The position numbers and the translations under genes were made by a program. Positions 24,148-30,652 of a DNA stretch of 39,190 nt are shown here, one piece after another (the stretch's first letter is position 1; every line of letters starts with the position of its first letter). Source of the DNA: RGIG1993 sp964564225 (lineage in GTDB: Bacteria > Bacillota > Clostridia > Oscillospirales > CAG-272); NCBI GenBank assembly GCA_964564225.1, contig CAZMAF010000008.1, forward strand, positions 1-39,190, written 5' to 3'. The notes beneath the pieces are model-generated. The model was not told the DNA's origin. It saw only the letters and a list, made by a program, of their open reading frames with translations, and made no database searches.

Positions 24148-25521
24148 ATGGTATATTTTAATTGCGATAACGAGATGTTGACAAAAGCGTACAGAATTGC
24201 TCTTGCCGACGTTGAGAGTAATATCAAGCTGTACAAGGCAGGTGTTCTGACACAGAGCATGCCGTGTCTGATGGCGGGCGCGGATTACGATAAGCCCTGG
24301 ACGCGCGATGCATCAATCAACGTATGGAATGGATTTGGTATTCTGAATCCCGAAGTGTCAAAGAACACGCTTTTGTCGGTTCTGAAGTTACAGGGTACTC
24401 AATATCAGATCGACGGTCAGTATTGGGATGCGATTATCTGGACGATCGGCGCATATCAGTATATTAACGTAACGCACGATGAAGAATTTCTGACGATTGC
24501 GCAGAACGCGGTTGAAAATTCCCTGAAGCGTTTCGAGCGCGAAGAATTTGATTCCACTGACGGTTTATTCCGCGGCCCTGCGGTATACGGTGACGGTATT
24601 GCGGCATATCCCGATCTTTATGCGACCGGAACGACCGGATCCGGTATTCTCGGTTGGCCGAATAATCCTTTGAACAAGGACAGAGTCGTATCGGTCGGCG
24701 TAGGTATTCCCATGAAGGCGCTTTCGACAAACTGCGTGTATTATCAGTCTTACGTTATTCTGGCACTGCTTAATGCGATGCTTGGCAAGGATACATCGGC
24801 TCTTCTTGAAAAGGCTGAAGCTCTGAAGACGGCGATCAACAAGACTTTCTGGAATGAGAGTAAGGGTACTTACGATTATCTTGCTTATGAGTGCGATTAT
24901 CAGGAGGCGATCGGTCTTGCTTTCGTTCTGATGTTCGGTATTGCCGATGAAAGACAGACGGCATTCGTTCTGCAGAACACGAAGGTGACCGAGCATGGCA
25001 TTGCCATTGTCTATCCTTCCTTTGACCGTTATCTTGAGCTTGGCGAGTACGGCAGACACGCCGGCACGATCTGGCCGCACGGTCAGGCATTCTGGGGTCG
25101 CGCTTGCTCGCAGAACGGTTATCGCTACGGCTATGAGGTTGAGCTTTTCACACTTGCGGAAAAGGCAGTCCGCGACGGTCAGTTTTATGAGATCTATCAT
25201 CCCGATACCGGCGCAATCTACGGCGGTTTGCAGGAAACTCCCTCGATCGTTATGACTTCCTCGCGCAGACATCAGGCATGGAGCGCGACGGGCTACATTT
25301 CGCTTCTTTATTATGAAATGCTTGGTAGCAATATTGGTGAAAAGAGTGTGACTTTCAAGCCCTACCTTCCCGAAGGCGTGAATGAAGCGACGTTCTCGAA
25401 CTTCAAGGTGGGCAGCGCGACCTTCGAGATTGTGATCACACGCGGCGGCGAAGGTGCTGCCGAGGCTGAATTTGATACCACGGTTGAGGGTACTGTTCGC
25501 GTTCATCTGTCCGTTCAGTAA
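24148..25521 (+). CDS. Alpha/alpha-barrel glycoside hydrolase (GH63/MGH1-like)
   Basis: A 457-residue soluble protein without signal peptide. Motifs fit a six-hairpin glycosidase of the GH63 or mannosylglycerate-hydrolase type: DYDKPWTRDASINVWNGFG, DGQYWDAIIWTIGAYQYI, YVILALLNAMLG, HAGTIWPHGQAFWGRA and QETPSIVMTSSRRHQAWSATG. Carboxylates in WTRDAS and in the C-terminal segment are candidate catalytic residues. Substrate cannot be assigned; cytosolic location suggests action on imported or internal glycosides. ATG 24148 is preferred over the longer frame from 24055 because the family fold starts there and ggggag lies upstream. A monocistronic gene with its own promoter. Confidence 0.82.
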   Translation: MVYFNCDNEMLTKAYRIALADVESNIKLYKAGVLTQSMPCLMAGADYDKPWTRDASINVWNGFGILNPEVSKNTLLSVLKLQGTQYQIDGQYWDAIIWTIGAYQYINVTHDEEFLTIAQNAVENSLKRFEREEFDSTDGLFRGPAVYGDGIAAYPDLYATGTTGSGILGWPNNPLNKDRVVSVGVGIPMKALSTNCVYYQSYVILALLNAMLGKDTSALLEKAEALKTAINKTFWNESKGTYDYLAYECDYQEAIGLAFVLMFGIADERQTAFVLQNTKVTEHGIAIVYPSFDRYLELGEYGRHAGTIWPHGQAFWGRACSQNGYRYGYEVELFTLAEKAVRDGQFYEIYHPDTGAIYGGLQETPSIVMTSSRRHQAWSATGYISLLYYEMLGSNIGEKSVTFKPYLPEGVNEATFSNFKVGSATFEIVITRGGEGAAEAEFDTTVEGTVRVHLSVQ

Positions 25522-25554
25522 AATACGGAAGCTTGTTATGAAAAAATAATTGCT

Positions 25555-25809
25555 TTGATCAAGACCTTTTCTGCGCTTTTTGGTGTAATGAGCGGAATTG
25601 GTATCCATGCCAATGATACTCCCGGCGGAACGCCGATCCGGACGGTTGATGAATTTCTTGCGATGTCGGCAAGCGGTGTATATTATCCGGCAACGCTCGA
25701 TGGCAAGGTCTGTTCGGTTGGCGCGGATACGGTGCTTTACGTTCTGACACTTTCGGACGTTACGGCGCATGAGATCGGTATGTACAGCGGTAATGCAGCG
25801 GTGAAGTAA
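25555..25809 (+). CDS. Small hypothetical ORF after the glycosidase
   Basis: Up to 84 residues from a TTG at 25555, or 73 from the ATG at 25588. Neither has a convincing ribosome site, although codon use is like that of neighbours. The sequence (TPIRTVDEFLAMSASGVYYP, then VLYVLTLSDVTAHEIGMYSG) resembles a piece of an extracellular repeat module, but no family is clear. It may be the 3' stump of a lost surface-protein gene. It ends just before a strong terminator. Confidence 0.35.
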   Translation: MIKTFSALFGVMSGIGIHANDTPGGTPIRTVDEFLAMSASGVYYPATLDGKVCSVGADTVLYVLTLSDVTAHEIGMYSGNAAVK

Positions 25810-25832
25810 TTTTTTGAATTAACGGTAACAAT

Positions 25833-25863
25833 AAAGACTCTCTCGGATTTCGAGAGAGTCTTT
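25833..25863. terminator. Bidirectional terminator at the island's left edge
   Basis: aaagactctctcg (25833-25845) pairs perfectly with cgagagagtcttt (25851-25863), loop gattt. It is flanked by an A-run and a T-run, so it works for the glycosidase side and for the leftward ImmA-like gene. Confidence 0.9.
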
Positions 25864-25877
25864 TGCAGTATATGGCG

Positions 25878-26282
25878 TTATGTGTGTTGGGATAGGTAAT
25901 AGCGCACTACTTTTTCGGTAAAAGGATAACTTGTGCCGAATTCTTCGGCAAATTCCCAGATCTCACGGCAACCGTTTTGTAAAGCGCGGTTAAAGCGGTC
26001 GTGAGAAACGAGGCGGGTAATTGCCCATTCTTCCGCGCGTCTTTCGGAGCGTTTGCGGTTTTTTTCGCCAACTGTATAGAACGTATCGGTGTGGCAATGT
26101 CCGATTTCGTGCGCCAGACATTCCGCTTCCTCATAGCTTGTAGCGAGGCGCTTTCTGTCAATGCCGATATAATATTTGCCGTCGATGCAAACGGCGCAGG
26201 ATACGGTTTGCGGCAGATGAAAATGGCTGACGGCGATGCCGTCTTCTTTGGCTTGTTCGTAAAGTCTTTCAAGCGTGGTCAA
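25878..26282 (-). CDS. ImmA/IrrE-family metallopeptidase
   Basis: A 134-residue zinc protease with the HExxH motif (HEIGH, H58-E59-H62) in a LAHEIGHC context. Proteins of this family cleave phage or ICE repressors of the ImmR type and thereby trigger the element. It lies 6 bases downstream of the repressor gene and is transcribed with it, the standard immR-immA arrangement. Length is normal. The overlapping open frame of similar length on the same strand is a shadow. Confidence 0.9.
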   Translation of the reverse strand: MTTLERLYEQAKEDGIAVSHFHLPQTVSCAVCIDGKYYIGIDRKRLATSYEEAECLAHEIGHCHTDTFYTVGEKNRKRSERRAEEWAITRLVSHDRFNRALQNGCREIWEFAEEFGTSYPFTEKVVRYYLSQHT

Positions 26283-26288
26283 GTTGTA

Positions 26289-26747
26289 TCACTGTTCCTT
26301 TTTTCGTTTGATGAATGCGACGAAGTTCTTTACCTCCTGCCACATATCTTCGGTGACTTCGTCTTCACCGCCGAATAGGGCGACCTTAATCTCTCTTTCG
26401 CTCGGTGCATGCGGACTGTGTACCGTCGTACCGCTTTCAAAAACGCCTCTGCCGAGGGTGAAAGCGAGCAGTTCTTTTTCGGTATCACTCGCAATAGCAT
26501 AGCGGGCGTTTTCCTCGCGCGTCCATTCGGTCATGGGACGTGTGAGGGTATACGGCTTGCCGTAAAGGTATTCGACCGGTACTTTGAAATGCCCGGCGAT
26601 GCGGTCGGCGAGTGATAGGTCGATATTATTTTTGCCCATTTCCCAATTGGAAACGGCGGTCTGATCGACCGAAAACAGTTCGGCAAACTGTTTTTGTGAG
26701 AGCTTTTGTGATTTTCTTAAGATTTTTACGCGGTTTTGGGTGGTCAT
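26289..26747 (-). CDS. XRE-family repressor (ImmR-like)
   Basis: A 152-residue regulator. The HTH is at residues about 5-60 (VKILRKSQKLSQKQFAELF, VDQTAVSNWEMGKNNI), and VPVEYLYG ends the domain. The C-terminal part is acidic and may be the dimer or protease-target region. It is divergent from the island's rightward regulator and faces three matching 15-bp dyads (26795-26809, 26847-26861, 26889-26903) that are its likely operators. One of them lies in the spacer of its own promoter, consistent with autoregulation. Confidence 0.9.
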   Translation of the reverse strand: MTTQNRVKILRKSQKLSQKQFAELFSVDQTAVSNWEMGKNNIDLSLADRIAGHFKVPVEYLYGKPYTLTRPMTEWTREENARYAIASDTEKELLAFTLGRGVFESGTTVHSPHAPSEREIKVALFGGEDEVTEDMWQEVKNFVAFIKRKKEQ

Positions 26748-26789
26748 ACGGGAACACCAAGCTTTCTATTGTGTGGAGTTTACGTTTTT

Positions 26790-26818
26790 ATTATAAGAGG
26801 AATACTCTTATTTGTCAA
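26790..26818 (-). promoter_or_regulatory. Leftward promoter of the repressor operon
   Basis: On the minus strand TTGACA (26818-26813) and TATAAT (26795-26790) are separated by 17 bases, a perfect sigma-A match. The spacer is occupied by the dyad ATAAGAGGAATACTCTTAT (26793-26811), so repressor binding would block polymerase. Confidence 0.93.
26795..26809. promoter_or_regulatory. Operator O1 (repressor promoter)
   Basis: aagag-gaata-ctctt, a dyad of 5-bp arms around 5 bases, within the leftward promoter. The arms match O2 and O3 with the pattern A(A/T)GAG-N5-CTC(T/A)T. Confidence 0.8.
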
Positions 26819-26846
26819 GGGGTATTGGAAAATTTTTTTAAAAAAT

Positions 26847-26861
26847 ATGAGCATAACTCTT
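26847..26861. promoter_or_regulatory. Operator O2 (rightward promoter, -35 side)
   Basis: atgag-cataa-ctctt, ending on the first bases of the rightward TTGACA at 26860. Occupancy would cover the -35 box. Confidence 0.78.
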
Positions 26862-26888
26862 GACAAGGATGCGTTGTTAATGTATAAT
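26860..26888 (+). promoter_or_regulatory. Rightward promoter of the regulator gene
   Basis: TTGACA (26860-26865) and TATAAT (26883-26888) with a 17-base spacer, again a perfect match. It is bracketed by O2 and O3. Confidence 0.93.
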
Positions 26889-26903
26889 ATGAGTACCACT
26901 CAT
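26889..26903. promoter_or_regulatory. Operator O3 (rightward start region)
   Basis: atgag-tacca-ctcat, a perfect dyad directly after the TATAAT box, covering the predicted transcription start. With O2 it encloses the rightward promoter. Confidence 0.8.
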
Positions 26904-26965
26904 AAATACACCAACCATCTGAAGCGCATATTAAGGGTATGACAGTATCCGAGGAGGGATTGACT

Positions 26966-27310
26966 ATGCCGTATAAATACAGTGATAAGCATCGGTTGAC
27001 GATACATGAAAAGCGTGAGATCATGGCGATCTGTGGCAATTTTAAAAAGCGCGCACTTGAGATCGAGCGGGGAAGCCGTCGCCCCGAAGTGCTTATGCGC
27101 TATCTTTCATTAAATGAGGCGATTACCGAAGCGCTTGACGAGGTTTGCGCAGGAGAGAGCGAGAAGGTGAAGCTTTTATTTCTTGACGCGCTTGCCGAGC
27201 GGCGCGGTCACAATTGGTCGCCGCTTTGTATGTTGATGTCGCCTACCGCTTTTTACGAACGCAAAAGCCGTATCATGTGCCGTATTGCTGAGAAATTGAA
27301 TATAATTTAA
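26966..27310 (+). CDS. Small phage-type regulator candidate
   Basis: A 114-residue basic protein. It begins MPYKYSDKHRLTIHEKREIM and ends with ALAERRGHNWSPLCMLMSPTAFYERKSRIMCRIAEKL, which loosely resembles the region-4-like HTH of ArpU/RinA-type late regulators (a short recognition segment followed by an arginine-rich helix). The match is weak, so I do not name it. ATG 26966 is chosen because gaggaggg lies 7 bases upstream; the frame opens earlier without a site. It is the first gene under the controlled rightward promoter, the place where a lytic activator would stand. A terminator follows directly. Confidence 0.7.
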   Translation: MPYKYSDKHRLTIHEKREIMAICGNFKKRALEIERGSRRPEVLMRYLSLNEAITEALDEVCAGESEKVKLLFLDALAERRGHNWSPLCMLMSPTAFYERKSRIMCRIAEKLNII

Positions 27311-27315
27311 CGCTG

Positions 27316-27344
27316 AAAACCGCTGCCGAGAGACAGCGGTTTTT
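27316..27344 (+). terminator. Rho-independent terminator
   Basis: aaaaccgctg (27316-27325) pairs with cagcggtttt (27334-27343), then a T. It ends the regulator transcript, so the structural genes to the right are not simple read-through of the same message. From 27345 to 27470 I see no gene. Confidence 0.85.
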
Positions 27345-27470
27345 GGATTGGGAGGTGGGAAAGGGGCGTCGTGTTTGATACGATGCGGGGTAAAGCGAGG
27401 AGCTTTTTTGAATTTGGGTCAGGGCGGTTGATGTAATTGCACATTGTGCTGATGATTTTAGTTATTACTA

Positions 27471-27499
27471 TTGCAATTTTGCGATTTTGGTGGTATAAT
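27471..27499 (+). promoter_or_regulatory. Sigma-A promoter
   Basis: TTGCAA (27471-27476) and TATAAT (27494-27499) with a 17-base spacer, 30 bases upstream of the membrane-protein ATG. Confidence 0.78.
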
Positions 27500-27530
27500 G
27501 ATAAAAATAAAAAGGATAAGGAGTTTTATT

Positions 27531-28187
27531 ATGAATCAACCGATGAAACCGATTAAAACCAAAGAGATGTTTGCGCGCGATCTGAAGATCTCGAACTCGA
27601 ATATTCTCGCGATGATAGCGTTCACGCTTATTAACATTGTTTTGATTATCGTGAATGCCGATATGTCTTTTCCTTTTTCTGCTGCTGTGCCTATGTATCT
27701 TGTGCTTCTCTTTGCCGAGCTGTGCGGTATGCGGAGCGCGGAATTTTATGAATTGAATTACGGTGCAAATTGGGAGCAGTATGAGTTTATCGGCAGCGGT
27801 GTGTTCTGGACAGTTGTTGTGATGGCGCTTGTTATGGTTGCCGTTTATTTTGTTCTTTGGCATTTTTCAAAAAAGAAAAAAGTTTTTTCCATTATTTTAA
27901 TGGTGCTTTATGCGATTGACACGCTGGGTCTTCTCGTTTTTTGCACCGCGGTTTATGCTTTTGATTTTTATACGATCATTGATTTTGCTTTTCACGCATG
28001 GGTATTTTATTATCTGATTCTTGCTTTGAAGGCGTGGGACGGTATGGGATACGCGCCGAGCGAGGCAGAGCTTGCCACACAGGTTATGACGTCTGACGGC
28101 GCGCCGACTTTCGATGAGGGTTTGTTTAATTCCGTTACTGAAGAGTCCGTTCAGCAGACATCGGAAGAAACCGAGCAGAGTAATTGA
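27531..28187 (+). CDS. Multi-spanning membrane protein of unknown function
   Basis: A 218-residue protein with five or so hydrophobic helices (about 25-44, 50-65, 88-110, 118-140, 143-165), an NWEQYEFIGSG segment and a hydrophilic, acidic tail (residues 175-218, ending EESVQQTSEETEQSN). No family is recognised. The ATG follows aaggag by 8 bases and has its own promoter. It lies between the regulatory block and the capsid block, so it may be cargo of the phage-derived island (for example an exclusion or moron-type function), or host sequence. It is followed by a repeat with a strong hairpin. Confidence 0.75.
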   Translation: MNQPMKPIKTKEMFARDLKISNSNILAMIAFTLINIVLIIVNADMSFPFSAAVPMYLVLLFAELCGMRSAEFYELNYGANWEQYEFIGSGVFWTVVVMALVMVAVYFVLWHFSKKKKVFSIILMVLYAIDTLGLLVFCTAVYAFDFYTIIDFAFHAWVFYYLILALKAWDGMGYAPSEAELATQVMTSDGAPTFDEGLFNSVTEESVQQTSEETEQSN

Positions 28188-28289
28188 ATCATTTTTTCGG
28201 GGAAACTTTTTGGAAAAAAGTTTCCCCGAGCCCCTTCAAAAACTTTCGGGACGGGGATAGGACGATGTTGTAAAGGCATAGTCTGAAGG

Positions 28290-28389
28290 NNNNNNNNNNN
28301 NNNNNNNNNNNNNNNNNNNNNNNNNNNNNNNNNNNNNNNNNNNNNNNNNNNNNNNNNNNNNNNNNNNNNNNNNNNNNNNNNNNNNNNNN
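28290..28389. other. Assembly gap (100 N)
   Basis: Exactly 100 N inside the repeat cluster, so the copy number and distance between the membrane-protein gene and the terminase genes are uncertain. Confidence 0.98.
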
Positions 28390-28453
28390 AACCTTCTGGA
28401 GGGGGATAGGACGATGTTGTAAAGGCATAGTCTGAAGGTTTTTGTAAAGGTAT

Positions 28454-28486
28454 CGGCTGAGACTTGAAACAAGTTTCAGCCGTTTT
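28454..28486 (+). terminator. Terminator within the repeat cluster
   Basis: cggctgagacttg (28454-28466) pairs with caagtttcagccg (28470-28482; one G-U pair), followed by TTTTTT. It separates the upstream membrane-protein message from the terminase message. I see no strong promoter between here and terS. Confidence 0.85.
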
Positions 28487-28732
28487 TTGGGGGAACTTTT
28501 TGAAAAAAAGTTTCCCCGAACCCCTTCAAAAACCTTCTGGAGGGGGATAGGACGATGTTGTAAAGGCATAGTCTGAAGGTTTTTGCCAAAAGTATCTTAC
28601 ATGAGGGCTGTATAAATTAAAATTTTAAAATCTTTGATAGGGTAGTATTTTTTGGAGTGATAGGGGTTGTATGATGTCTTTGCAAGGGGCGGTGGCAGAC
28701 GCTTCTTGACATTACATAAAGGAGGATCGACG

Positions 28733-29137
28733 ATGACGGTACCCTACCGCAAATCTTATTGCGATGCAATCATCGAATTTTTTTCAACCATGCGGCGTGG
28801 TGAGAAGGGCGAAATCGTGGGCGCTCCCTCCTTTCTTTCCTTCGCCGAAAAGCTTGGCGTGCCGATCACGCGCCTTGAGAAATGGCGGCGCGAGCATCCC
28901 GAATTTGACGAGGCGGCAGAACACGCCGCAGAGCTTCTCCGTCAGCTTCTGATGGATGCCGCTCTGAACGGAACGGTCAACGTATCCGCCGCAAAATTTA
29001 TTCTTTCGACCGAGTTCGGTATGTTACCTTCCGCTGAGGGGAAGGGCAAATCGCGCGAGGAGGCATTCAGCGAGTCAGACCGTCGCTTACTTCGCAATCT
29101 GGAGGAACGGCTATTTGGTGATGCGGTCAAGGTCTGA
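28733..29137 (+). CDS. Terminase small subunit
   Basis: A 134-residue protein that would recognise viral DNA and start packaging. It has an N-terminal HTH-like segment (APSFLSFAEKLGVPITRLEKWRREHPEF, about 35-62), a helical oligomerisation region, and AKFILSTEFGM, seen in small terminase subunits of Firmicutes phages. ATG 28733 follows aaaggagg by 7 bases. The end overlaps the large-subunit gene. The call is supported mainly by the position before TerL and the HTH pattern. Confidence 0.8.
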   Translation: MTVPYRKSYCDAIIEFFSTMRRGEKGEIVGAPSFLSFAEKLGVPITRLEKWRREHPEFDEAAEHAAELLRQLLMDAALNGTVNVSAAKFILSTEFGMLPSAEGKGKSREEAFSESDRRLLRNLEERLFGDAVKV

Positions 29138-30608
29138 GCTGCTCGATCAATTGCGCAAGCTCGAGTTTGAGCATTGTAAGGAAAATCTGCTCTATTTCGC
29201 TGAGCGGTACTGTTATTTTGAGGATAAGGATGCTCCTGAGGTGATCGTACCGTTTTCCCCGTGGAAAGAGCAGAAGAAGGCGCTTCTTGCTATTGACCGT
29301 GACCGTCTTTCGCTCTTTTTGAAGGCTCGTCAGATCGGTATTACCTGGGTTGCGCTGATTTACTGCGCTTACGATCTTATTTTTCATGCGGGACATACCG
29401 TGATCGCGTTATCAAAAACGCAGAATGATGCTTGCGAGCTTGTGCGCCGTTTGGGTATTCTTCTTGAAAATATGCCGTCCCTTCTTCTCGGCGGCGGTCT
29501 TCGTTGTGAGATCAAAAAGAATGAGATTGAGATCTTTTCGCCGTCGGGAAAGGTGAGCCGCTTTAAAAGCTTCGCCGCCTCGCCTGCATCGGGACGTTCC
29601 TTCACCGCAAACATTCTCCTGATCGATGAGTGGGCGTTTCAGGAGTGGGCGCGGGAAATCTGGGCATCGGCCTATCCGACGGTGAACCGTCCGACAGGTG
29701 GCAAGGTGATCGGCATTTCAACGATCAGGCGCGGCAGTCTTTTTGAGGAGCTGTGGACGACGGAAAACGGTTTTTCAAAACATTTTATTTCGGTTTTTGC
29801 CGATCCGCGCCGCACGCTTGAATGGTACGAGCAAACGAAGCGTGATATCGGGGATCGGATTTTGCAGGAATATCCGCGGTCTGCCGAGGAAGCGCTTTGT
29901 GACTTGGGCGGTCGGTTTTTCTATGAATTTGATCCGATTCTTCATGTTTGTGAGCCGTTTGAAATTCCGAAGGATTGGGCGGTTTACGCGACGATGGACT
30001 ATGGCCTTGATATGCTGGCGCATTACAAGATCGCCGTAGATAATGAGGAAAACTGCTACGTCTTTCACGAGATCTATAAGTCGGGGCTTCTCGTTTCCGA
30101 TGCTTCCGATCTCATTCACAAGGCGGACGGCTATAACGGCGAGGATTGGAAGCTCCCGCGCCTTCGGCTTGCCCCTCCCGATCTTTTTGCGCGTGAGCTT
30201 ACGAGCGGAAAAAGTCAGGCGATCGGGTTTGAGGAAAGAGGCATTCGCCTGACGAAAAGCTCGAACAATCGCGAAACCGGCTGGCTGTATCTGAAAGAGC
30301 TTTTGAAAAAGCGCCCATCGTCCGACGGACGGTTTCTCCCACGTCTTCGTATTTTTGCAAACTGTCGGCATCTGATAAGAACCCTCAGCACGATCATGAC
30401 CGACGAGAAAAATCCGCGCGATGCTGCGAGAGAGCCGCACGAGTTAACGCATGCGCCGGATGCCCTTCGTTATTTTGCCGTTTATTGGTATAAGCCGCCT
30501 GAAGATAAAAAGGAAACGCCCCGTTTGTGGACGGAGGATATGTGGGAGGACTATTATTCTGCCGATCATTCTATGCGGCAACATCTGGAAAGGGCGTGGA
30601 AACGATAA
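29121..30608 (+). CDS. Terminase large subunit
   Basis: A 495-residue packaging ATPase-nuclease. The ATPase site shows the terminase-type Walker A KARQIGIT (about 68-75), Walker B ILLIDEW (D169-E170), and a coupling motif GISTI. The nuclease half follows with YATMDYGLD (first acidic residues), and the last acidic ligand in THAPDALRYF. Length and order are normal. The start may be ATG 29121, GTG 29118 or TTG 29115; ggagga at 29101-29106 favours the upstream ones slightly. It lies inside the small-subunit gene by 17 bases. Confidence 0.93.
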   Translation: MRSRSELLDQLRKLEFEHCKENLLYFAERYCYFEDKDAPEVIVPFSPWKEQKKALLAIDRDRLSLFLKARQIGITWVALIYCAYDLIFHAGHTVIALSKTQNDACELVRRLGILLENMPSLLLGGGLRCEIKKNEIEIFSPSGKVSRFKSFAASPASGRSFTANILLIDEWAFQEWAREIWASAYPTVNRPTGGKVIGISTIRRGSLFEELWTTENGFSKHFISVFADPRRTLEWYEQTKRDIGDRILQEYPRSAEEALCDLGGRFFYEFDPILHVCEPFEIPKDWAVYATMDYGLDMLAHYKIAVDNEENCYVFHEIYKSGLLVSDASDLIHKADGYNGEDWKLPRLRLAPPDLFARELTSGKSQAIGFEERGIRLTKSSNNRETGWLYLKELLKKRPSSDGRFLPRLRIFANCRHLIRTLSTIMTDEKNPRDAAREPHELTHAPDALRYFAVYWYKPPEDKKETPRLWTEDMWEDYYSADHSMRQHLERAWKR

Positions 30609-30623
30609 CGCCAAGGTTATGAT

Positions 30624-30646
30624 GGCGGCGTTAGCCGCCAAGGAGG
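30624..30646 (+). promoter_or_regulatory. Hairpin just before the portal ribosome site
   Basis: ggcggc (30624-30629) pairs with gccgcc (30634-30639), loop gtta, followed directly by aggagg (30641-30646). The stem ends one base before the Shine-Dalgarno sequence and could tune portal translation, which must be low (12 copies per head). Confidence 0.5.
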
Positions 30647-30652
30647 AAATTT

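Larger units (their letters stand above)
28196..28590 (+). repeat. Intergenic hairpin repeat cluster, broken by a gap
   Basis: Three partial or complete copies of an element of about 96 bases: a hairpin (ggggaaact with agtttcccc, e.g. 28199-28227 and 28489-28517), then ccccttcaaaaacc, then a core from aaaaaccttc to gaaggttttt that contains gggggataggacgatgttg and taaaggcatagtctgaagg. Copy 1 is cut by the gap at 28290, copy 2 starts after it at 28390, and copy 3 ends near 28584. The core has perfect 10-bp inverted ends. No transposase is present. It resembles non-autonomous palindromic repeats. Confidence 0.8.

Noticed and set aside
24565..25770. 401-codon open frame on the minus strand
   Set aside because: It is opposite the glycosidase gene, has no motif or ribosome site, and its composition is that of an antisense shadow.
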